Part shown: positions 1-4,452 of the stretch, one piece after another
Position numbering within the stretch: the stretch's first letter is position 1
Layout of the letters: every line of letters begins with the position of its first letter
Assembly (NCBI GenBank): GCA_964536085.1
Contig: CAZHWR010000065.1
Location: 1 to 8,021, forward strand
From: CAZHWR01 sp964536085
Lineage (GTDB): Bacteria; Bacillota; Clostridia; Oscillospirales; Ruminococcaceae
Reading direction: 5' to 3'
DNA length: 8,021 bases
Program-made: the position numbers and the translations under genes
The notes under the pieces: generated by a model
Database searches by the model: none
Told to the model about the DNA's origin: nothing
The model's input: only the letters and a program-made list of their open reading frames with translations

Positions 1-952
1 CGGATACGCCCTGCTCGTCCTGACGGTATCGGAACTTTGCCGTGCAGCGAAATTCGTCTCTTTCGGGTTTTTTCGGAATCCAATTGACGCCTGACACCCT
101 GCAAGCGGCTGTATAGAGCCGCTCCTCGCTTCCGTGCGCCACGTATAAGACGTTGTTCTTCAAATCCTTTTCGACGACGAACCACCGTCCTCCCTCGGAA
201 TCTCCCTTCTGTCCGCCGATGTCGAGCCCCTTTCTCTGCCCGAGGGTGTAGTACATGAGCCCGATGTGCTCGCCGATCTCTTTGCCGTCCACCGTCAGAA
301 TTTTGCCCGGCTTGTTGGGAAGGTACGTCTGCAAGAACGCACGGAAATTCCGCTCGCCGATGAAGCAAATCCCCGTGGAATCCTTCTTCTTTGCGGTGGC
401 AAGCCCCTCCCGCTCGGCAATCGCCCTCACTTCCGCCTTTTGCAATCCCTGAAGGGGAAAGAGCACGCCTTCGAGCTGATCTTGGCTAAGCTGATTGAGA
501 AAATACGTCTGATCCTTGCCGCGATCCGCCGCCTTCTTGAGGAAGTGCAGCCCGTTTTCATGGGAGATTCCGCAGTAATGCCCCGTCGCAATGAAGTCTG
601 CCCCCAAGGACTTTGCATACTCCTTAAATGGCCCGAACTTGATTTCTCGGTTGCACAAAACGTCGGGATTGGGCGTTCTGCCCGCCTCGTACTCCCGCAG
701 AAAATAGGAAAACACCCGATCGAGATAATCCCTCGCAAAGTTGACCGAATAATAGGGAATTTCCAGCTTGTCCGCAACTCTCCTTACGTCGGCATAGTCC
801 TCTTCCGAGGTACAGACGCCGCTTCCGTCCTCCTCTTCCCAATTGACCATATAAAGTCCGATGACTCGATACCCTTGTTCTTTTAACAGGTAAGCCGCCA
901 CGGAGCTGTCCACGCCTCCCGAAAGACCTACCACGACTGTTTTTTGATTCAT
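1..952 (-). CDS. mnmA: tRNA-uridine 2-sulfurtransferase MnmA, C-terminus cut by window edge
   Basis: MnmA (TrmU) is a cytoplasmic enzyme that uses ATP and a relayed persulfide to make 2-thiouridine at wobble position 34 of tRNA-Lys, -Glu and -Gln. The reading frame is open from the ATG at 952 to the left edge, giving 317 visible residues against about 360 for the family, so roughly the last 40 are outside. The PP-loop motif SGGVDSS is at residues 11-17. The nucleophile cysteine lies in PNPDVLCN (Cys100), and the persulfide-forming cysteine in DSTGICFIGERNF (Cys196). Other family signatures are ATGHY near 122-126, KDQTYFL near 147 and YTLGQRKGL near 235-243. I see no frameshift. The ribosome binding site before the ATG is weak. 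The gene is transcribed away from the tRNA unit and has its own promoter. Its codons favour AAG and G/C-ending forms more than the genes to the right. Identification is firm; only the 3' end is unknown. Confidence 0.96.
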   Translation of the reverse strand, partial: MNQKTVVVGLSGGVDSSVAAYLLKEQGYRVIGLYMVNWEEEDGSGVCTSEEDYADVRRVADKLEIPYYSVNFARDYLDRVFSYFLREYEAGRTPNPDVLCNREIKFGPFKEYAKSLGADFIATGHYCGISHENGLHFLKKAADRGKDQTYFLNQLSQDQLEGVLFPLQGLQKAEVRAIAEREGLATAKKKDSTGICFIGERNFRAFLQTYLPNKPGKILTVDGKEIGEHIGLMYYTLGQRKGLDIGGQKGDSEGGRWFVVEKDLKNNVLYVAHGSEERLYTAACRVSGVNWIPKKPERDEFRCTAKFRYRQDEQGVS

Positions 953-977
953 CTCTTTGTCCCGTTTTTTTACCATA

Positions 978-1005
978 ATTATAGCAGAAAATCCAAAAAA
1001 TACAA
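978..1005 (-). promoter_or_regulatory. Promoter of mnmA (extended -10)
   Basis: Read on the minus strand, a TTGTAT -35 box (1005-1000) is followed after 16 bases by a perfect TATAAT -10 box (983-978), preceded by TGC, which makes an extended -10. Transcription would begin near 971, leaving a leader of under 20 bases before the mnmA ATG at 952. The -35 matches consensus at 4 of 6 positions. Predicted from sequence only. Confidence 0.7.
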
Positions 1006-1014
1006 GGTTTTCTT

Positions 1015-1043
1015 TTGCACTTTTCAAAAAAATGTGTTATAAT
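1015..1043 (+). promoter_or_regulatory. Promoter of the tRNA-containing transcript
   Basis: TTGCAC (1015-1020), a 17-base spacer and perfect TATAAT (1038-1043) preceded by TGT (extended -10) form a strong vegetative promoter. Transcription should start near 1050. Its -35 is only 9 bases from the mnmA -35 box, so the two promoters are back to back. The first recognisable product downstream is tRNA-Arg at 1217; the roughly 165 bases in between hold a leader and a tRNA-like structured element. Confidence 0.8.
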
Positions 1044-1049
1044 GGCTAT

Positions 1050-1114
1050 GCTCTCAGGGGAAAAGGCAACTCCGCCCTATCTTATGCCCTGCAATTCAGA
1101 GAAAATTATTGTAT
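1050..1114 (+). other. Transcribed leader of unknown function
   Basis: About 65 bases lie between the predicted transcription start and the tRNA-like element. There is no open reading frame with a ribosome binding site. A closing pair CTCT (1051-1054) with AGAG (1098-1101) is possible, and inside it AGGG can pair with either of two GCCCT repeats (around 1070 and 1085), which would be mutually exclusive. I do not recognise a known riboswitch or 6S/SRP/tmRNA signature. It may simply be the 5' spacer removed during tRNA processing. Confidence 0.3.
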
Positions 1115-1190
1115 GCACCCGTAGCTCAGGCGATAGAGCGATATGTCTTCGGTCTATTTGCTCTTTTGAGCAACCGCCTGTCTGCCGGTG
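1115..1190 (+). ncRNA. tRNA-Arg-like structured RNA element (degenerate tRNA or new small RNA)
   Basis: The first 26 bases copy the 5' half of the tRNA-Arg 102 bases downstream: GCACCCGTAGCTCAG is identical and GATAGAGC also matches. After that, resemblance ends: there is no T-arm (no GTTCRA), the acceptor has no 3' partner followed by CCA, and position 33 is not T. Instead the element folds into a three-way junction. The outer helix is CACC (1116-1119) with GGTG (1187-1190), a C-C mismatch, GTAG (1121-1124) with CTGC (1182-1185), a small internal loop, then CAGGCG (1127-1132) with CGCCTG (1175-1180). Two flush hairpins close it: ATAGA/TCTAT plus CGA/TCG (1133-1157), and TTGCTC-TTTT-GAGCAA (1158-1173). 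Flanking TTATT (1106-1110) and AATAA (1194-1198) could extend the helix. About 28 pairs in 76 bases is hard to explain as decay. It could be a decayed tRNA, an integration scar or a functional RNA. The structure is seen by eye; the function is unknown. Confidence 0.4.
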
Positions 1191-1216
1191 AAGAATAAAA
1201 ATTTTATTATCTTTAT

Positions 1217-1293
1217 GCACCCGTAGCTCAGTTGGATAGAGCAATGGCCTCCGACGCCATGTGCCGCTGGTTCGAATCCAGTCGGGCGTACCA
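1217..1293 (+). tRNA. tRNA-Arg (anticodon CCG), CCA encoded
   Basis: A full cloverleaf can be drawn: D-stem GCTC/GAGC with D-loop AGTTGGATA, anticodon stem ATGGC/GCCAT with loop CTCCGAC (anticodon CCG, reading CGG arginine codons), variable loop GTGCC, T-stem GCTGG/CCAGT with loop TTCGAAT, discriminator A and encoded CCA at 1291-1293. The acceptor stem is imperfect: GCACCCG against CGGGCGT leaves an A3-C70 mismatch and a G1-T72 wobble, where a G at position 3 would pair. It is transcribed with the upstream tRNA-like element and ends at the hairpin starting at 1298. Covers a rare-codon tRNA; likely functional, with a minor doubt because of the mismatch. Confidence 0.92.
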
Positions 1294-1297
1294 ACGC

Positions 1298-1343
1298 ACC
1301 AAAAAGAAGCAGCCGCGCTATAACGCGGCTGCTTCTTTTTGGT
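1298..1343. terminator. Bidirectional intrinsic terminator, 20-bp perfect stem
   Basis: Positions 1298-1317 pair without mismatch to 1324-1343 around the loop CTATAA. The stem has a GC core (GCAGCCGCG) and A/T runs at its base, so an RNA from either strand ends in a T-run (CTTTTT). It begins 4 bases after the tRNA CCA and abuts the TAA stop (1346-1344) of the convergent LRR gene, so it serves both transcription units. Confidence 0.9.
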
Positions 1344-2681
1344 TTATCCTCCTGACGACGTATCCGCGCCGCTCGAAGCATCGGTATGATTCGGTTGTGA
1401 CTGCGATGAAACGCCGCTGTCGACATATTCATCTGAATATACCACGGAATCATCGTCCGTCGCAGTAAAAGCGATTCCGTATTCAACAGCATACTCATAC
1501 GCTGTTGAATCCCGCTCCGCTTTTATCATAAGACCGTTGTTGAATGTGTAATCGTCATACCCGTTAGTATCCGTATAGGAGTATGCAAAAGCCATACCCG
1601 ATATTGACAGGGTTTTATTGTAAATATATATTGCTTCCAGTTTACCGCACCCCGCAAATGCCCCATCGGAAACAAAGCGCACTGTTTCCGGAATGACAAC
1701 TCTTGTAACAACAGGATTGTTTTTAAATGCGCCTCCGTTGATTCCTATAACGGTTTTGCCGTTGATGGTTTCAGGAATTTCCACTTCGCTTTCTTCACGG
1801 TGATAACCGCTGATAACAATGCTTCTTCCGGATTTATTATACTCCCACTTTGGCATCTTTTCGATTTCATCCGTTTGATTTGCAATCATATTATCGATAG
1901 CGTAATAATACGCGGCTGAATATTTCCCGCAGCTTATGGTGATATCGTCGAGCAGTAAATCCTCGTCAAGCTCCTTGTCATAGTAATAGCCTATCGCCTT
2001 TTCGCCGATTTGTGTAACACTGTTCGGCACAATTACTTTTTTCAAATTTTTGCAATTATAAACCGCCGATTCCTCTAAAACAGCAACAGTATCGGGAATA
2101 TACAGCGTTTTAATATTTTTGTTGCCGTTTATTGCTTTTTCTCCGATTGCCGTGACGGTATATCCGTCGATTTTTTTAGGGACCTTCAGCTTACTGACAT
2201 TTCCCGTATATCCCGTTATTGTCACGCTATTCTCATTCGCACTGGATATTTCATATTCCCAAGCCACTGTTTTGGCAGTTTTCGATGCTGTTTTGTCATT
2301 TTTATCCTGTACGTCATCAACAGCGTAATCCAGATAAACGCTGGTGCTTTCAGTTTTAACTGAATCTTCGGCGCTTTGCGTTTCAGCGGTTTTGGTACGT
2401 TCGCCAAAGCCGTATTTTATAAAGCCGTCAATACCGCCCTGCCTTATCGCTCCTGCCGTAACAGTGAGCGCAAATGCTGCAGCGGCGGCAGCCAAAGAAA
2501 CAAACATCTTTTTATTAATTTTTATAAACCTGCGTTTCTTTTTAGCTATTTTCGCCGCTTTTTCAATTTCACTCTCGAACTCTGAGGAAAATTCATGCTG
2601 TTTATCGGCTTGCATTTCATTGTCATATTCTTCCGCAAATTCTTCAAGCGCTATATCCACGGCATTTTTTAAAGCTTTCAT
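1344..2681 (-). CDS. Membrane-anchored BspA-type LRR protein, probable anti-sigma factor/sensor
   Basis: The ATG at 2681 (445 residues) is chosen because AGGAGG at 2694-2689 sits 7 bases before it; the in-frame ATG at 2687 would be only 1 base from that site. The start overlaps the stop of the sigma gene as ATGA. Residues 1-57 are charged and cytoplasmic, with a short acidic helix and a pattern (HEFSSEFESEIEKAAK, then KKKRR) like the N-termini of Clostridial ECF-linked anti-sigma proteins, from memory. One membrane segment is at about 59-79 (MFVSLAAAAAAFALTVTAGA). The rest is outside: a linker, then two tandem modules, about 141-264 and 279-402. Each opens with a WEY motif and carries LRR_5 repeats of the type IPxTVxxxxxxAFxxCxxL. 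The C-terminus is a Ser/Gly/Asp-rich tail. No enzyme motif is seen. The operon partner is the ECF sigma factor upstream. The LRR fold is well supported; the anti-sigma role is inferred from coupling and topology. Confidence 0.8.
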   Translation of the reverse strand: MKALKNAVDIALEEFAEEYDNEMQADKQHEFSSEFESEIEKAAKIAKKKRRFIKINKKMFVSLAAAAAAFALTVTAGAIRQGGIDGFIKYGFGERTKTAETQSAEDSVKTESTSVYLDYAVDDVQDKNDKTASKTAKTVAWEYEISSANENSVTITGYTGNVSKLKVPKKIDGYTVTAIGEKAINGNKNIKTLYIPDTVAVLEESAVYNCKNLKKVIVPNSVTQIGEKAIGYYYDKELDEDLLLDDITISCGKYSAAYYYAIDNMIANQTDEIEKMPKWEYNKSGRSIVISGYHREESEVEIPETINGKTVIGINGGAFKNNPVVTRVVIPETVRFVSDGAFAGCGKLEAIYIYNKTLSISGMAFAYSYTDTNGYDDYTFNNGLMIKAERDSTAYEYAVEYGIAFTATDDDSVVYSDEYVDSGVSSQSQPNHTDASSGADTSSGG

Positions 2682-3223
2682 GAACATTCCTCCTTACACA
2701 ATATTTCATACAGCTGATTTTTTGCCCTTTGCAGACGTTTTTTCACCGTCTCGGTATTCACCGAAATAATATCTGATATTTCCGAAGTGGAATATCCCAT
2801 CGAATAATACAAGCTTACAACTTCGAAATATATCGGCTTCAGACTTTTTACCGCGTTTTTAAGCTCCTCGGATGCAAAACGCTCGAACGCTTCGTCCTCC
2901 GCGTTATGCGAACAGGAAATGCTGTCTTCAATTTCATCGAAGCTCACTTCTGCGCTTCGTTTGTTCTGATTGTATATATTTATCGCCGTGTTCTTAACTA
3001 TAATAACCACAAACCCTTTTGTTCGGGGACAATCCACATCTGATATTTTTGAAAAATTCACAGCTATCTTCATAAACGCTTCTGAAACGGCGTTTTCCGC
3101 AAGCATATCGTCTTTTAAAATGCCGTATGCAACGGTATACATAAGATTTCTGTATGTATAATAAAGATGCTCAAACTTATTTTCGTCGTCCTTGGAGTCA
3201 AGCATCGACATATATATCAGCAC
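2678..3223 (-). CDS. ECF-type RNA polymerase sigma factor
   Basis: A 181-residue sigma-70 family protein of extracytoplasmic-function type, with only regions 2 and 4. Region 2 spans about residues 17-90 (FEHLYYTYRNLMYTVAY, then a 2.4-like PRTKGFVVIIVKNTAINIYN). A short acidic linker follows, then region 4 at about 120-176 with a helix-turn-helix (GYSTSEISDIISVNTETVKKRL). It should direct RNA polymerase core to a specific promoter set when released from its regulator. The start is GTG at 3223, favoured because AGGGG at 3237-3233 is 9 bases upstream; ATG codons at residues 5 and 7 are alternatives with poorer spacing. The stop overlaps the LRR gene start by four bases. The target regulon cannot be read from this window; I did not find a typical ECF AAC-containing -35 upstream. 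Confidence 0.9.
   Translation of the reverse strand: MLIYMSMLDSKDDENKFEHLYYTYRNLMYTVAYGILKDDMLAENAVSEAFMKIAVNFSKISDVDCPRTKGFVVIIVKNTAINIYNQNKRSAEVSFDEIEDSISCSHNAEDEAFERFASEELKNAVKSLKPIYFEVVSLYYSMGYSTSEISDIISVNTETVKKRLQRAKNQLYEILCKEECS
2689..2694 (-). promoter_or_regulatory. Ribosome binding site deciding the LRR gene start
   Basis: CCTCCT on the plus strand reads AGGAGG on the coding strand. It lies inside the end of the sigma gene, 1 base before one in-frame ATG (2687) and 7 bases before the next (2681). Normal spacing selects the latter, which creates an ATGA stop-start overlap and implies translational coupling of sigma factor and partner. Confidence 0.85.
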
Positions 3224-3252
3224 TATTTCACACCCCTATAATCTTTTACTAT

Positions 3253-3261
3253 ATTCTAGCA
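3253..3261 (-). promoter_or_regulatory. Possible extended -10 promoter of the sigma/LRR operon
   Basis: On the minus strand TGC followed by TAGAAT (3261-3253) resembles an extended -10 box. No good -35 is visible 16-18 bases upstream. Transcription would start near 3246, leaving a leader of about 23 bases that contains AGGGG (3237-3233) before the GTG start. Tentative. Confidence 0.4.
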
Positions 3262-3311
3262 CAAAATAAACTATTATTTAATAATAACCTTAAAAAAATA
3301 AAAAAAGGGAC

Positions 3312-3327
3312 AAAAAACGCGTTTTTT
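3312..3327. repeat. 16-bp perfect palindrome between divergent genes
   Basis: AAAAAACGCGTTTTTT reads the same on both strands. It lies between the sigma-operon start and the -35 box of the glycosyltransferase promoter (3358). This is a reasonable place for a dimeric regulator to control both directions, but A/T runs are common here and no regulator is identified. Confidence 0.4.
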
Positions 3328-3357
3328 CGATTTTTAACGCCCTGCACGCTTTTTTAA

Positions 3358-3385
3358 TTGACAAAAACCTCAAATACGGTATAAT
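3358..3385 (+). promoter_or_regulatory. Consensus vegetative promoter of the glycosyltransferase gene
   Basis: Perfect TTGACA (3358-3363) and perfect TATAAT (3380-3385) are separated by 16 bases. Transcription would begin near 3392, giving a leader of about 40 bases before the ATG at 3432. An in-frame ATG at 3384 overlaps the -10 box and therefore cannot be the start from this promoter. Confidence 0.9.
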
Positions 3386-3431
3386 GAATCTGCAAGGCAG
3401 TCCTACACACGAAAAAGAAAGAGGCAGTAAT

Positions 3432-4385
3432 ATGAACAACACACTTTATATTGTTATGCCATGCTATAACGAGGAGGAGGCGCTCCCGGCAACATCCAGG
3501 GAAGCGTTGAAAATTCTTGAAAAGCTGCAAAAGCTCGGAAAAATATCCGACGACAGCAGGATATTATTTGTTGACGACGGCTCAAAGGACAAAACATGGG
3601 AAACAATCAGTTCGCTTTCAACATCGAACAAAGCGTTCGAGGGACTAAAGCTTTCCAAAAACCGCGGTCATCAAAACGCGCTTTTGGCGGGACTTATGAC
3701 GGCGAAGGAATACGCGGACATGATAGTTTCGATGGACGCAGACTTGCAGGATGATATCAACGCAGTTGAACAGATGGTCGATAAATGCCTGAACGAAAAC
3801 TGTGAAATCGTTTACGGCGTCCGTTCTTTGCGCGATAAAGATACGTTTTTTAAAAAAACTACCGCCCGCGCTTACTACAAATTTCTGAGCATCATGGGAG
3901 TCGACATCATATACGACCACGCCGACTACCGCCTGATGACTAAAAAAGCGCTGAACGCGCTCGAAGCCTTCCCGGAGGTCAATCTGTTTTTGCGCGGTAT
4001 GGTTCCGATGGTTGGATTTAAAAGCGGCGTTGTAAAATACACCCGCGGCGAGCGAACCGCGGGAGAATCAAAATATCCTCTGAAAAAAATGCTGGCGTTT
4101 GCATTCGAGGGAATAACCTCGCTTTCAATAAAGCCGATAAAATTCATAACCTTTTTGGGCGGATTTATCTTTGTTTGCGCCATAGTCATGCTGATATACA
4201 CGCTGGTTCGTTTTTTCACGGGAGCCACTGTAAGCGGCTGGCCGTCGCTCATCATATCGGTCTGGGCAATCGGCGGCTTGCAGCTTTTGTCGATAGGGAT
4301 CATCGGCGAATACATCGGCAAGGTTTATCTTGAAACCAAACGCCGCCCCAGGTTTATAATCGAAGAAACCACGCTTGAAAAGTGA
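3432..4385 (+). CDS. Family 2 glycosyltransferase, GtrB/DPM1-like polyprenyl-phosphate type
   Basis: A 317-residue enzyme expected to move a sugar from a nucleotide donor onto undecaprenyl phosphate at the inner face of the membrane, for later use in envelope glycosylation. The GT-A domain opens with YIVMPCYNEEE (residues 6-16), has VDDGSKDKTW (48-57), and the metal-binding DAD within SMDADLQDD (D102, D104). Two hydrophobic helices at about 236-262 and 270-294, then KRRPRFIIEE, match the C-terminus of the GtrB/CsbB/YfdH group. The start at 3432 has AAAGAGG (3418-3424) 7 bases upstream and follows the promoter; the longer in-frame ATG at 3384 lies in the -10 box. It is alone in its transcript: no flippase (GtrA) or acceptor transferase is adjacent. 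The family is sure; donor sugar and acceptor are not readable. Confidence 0.92.
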   Translation: MNNTLYIVMPCYNEEEALPATSREALKILEKLQKLGKISDDSRILFVDDGSKDKTWETISSLSTSNKAFEGLKLSKNRGHQNALLAGLMTAKEYADMIVSMDADLQDDINAVEQMVDKCLNENCEIVYGVRSLRDKDTFFKKTTARAYYKFLSIMGVDIIYDHADYRLMTKKALNALEAFPEVNLFLRGMVPMVGFKSGVVKYTRGERTAGESKYPLKKMLAFAFEGITSLSIKPIKFITFLGGFIFVCAIVMLIYTLVRFFTGATVSGWPSLIISVWAIGGLQLLSIGIIGEYIGKVYLETKRRPRFIIEETTLEK

Positions 4386-4394
4386 TAGAAATAT

Positions 4395-4438
4395 CAAACA
4401 CACAGCCGGCTGCGGTATCGCAGCCGGCTGTGTGTTTG
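4395..4438. terminator. Bidirectional hairpin, 20-bp perfect stem
   Basis: Positions 4395-4414 pair perfectly with 4419-4438 around GTAT. The core AGCCGGCTGCG is GC-rich, and each strand ends in TGTGTTTG. It lies 9 bases after the glycosyltransferase stop and 14 bases past the stop of the convergent histidine kinase. The T-run is short (TTT), so termination may be less efficient than at 1298-1343. Confidence 0.75.
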
Positions 4439-4452
4439 TAACGAATAAAATA

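Noticed and set aside
266..886. Plus-strand open frame of about 200 codons inside mnmA
   Set aside because: It is antisense to an intact, fully recognisable mnmA, has no ribosome binding site and no recognisable protein motif.
1115..1190. A second functional canonical tRNA
   Set aside because: The 5' half matches tRNA-Arg, but there is no T-loop TTCRA, no acceptor 3' strand pairing with GCACCCG in tRNA geometry and no CCA; a type II tRNA reading leaves mismatches in the anticodon and T stems.
1194..1208. AATAAAAATTTTATT inverted repeat as a terminator after the tRNA-like element
   Set aside because: The stem is all A/T with a one-base centre, too weak to stop transcription; the strong terminator is after tRNA-Arg.
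2682..2687. LRR protein start at the ATG at 2687
   Set aside because: AGGAGG is only 1 base away; the ATG at 2681 has 7-base spacing and makes an ATGA overlap with the sigma gene.
2119..2769. Plus-strand open frames opposite the LRR and sigma genes
   Set aside because: They are hydrophobic shadows of the coding strand without ribosome binding sites or family motifs.
3384..3431. N-terminal extension of the glycosyltransferase from the ATG at 3384
   Set aside because: That ATG overlaps the -10 box of a perfect promoter, so it lies upstream of the transcript; the start at 3432 has a ribosome binding site and fits the family's N-terminus.
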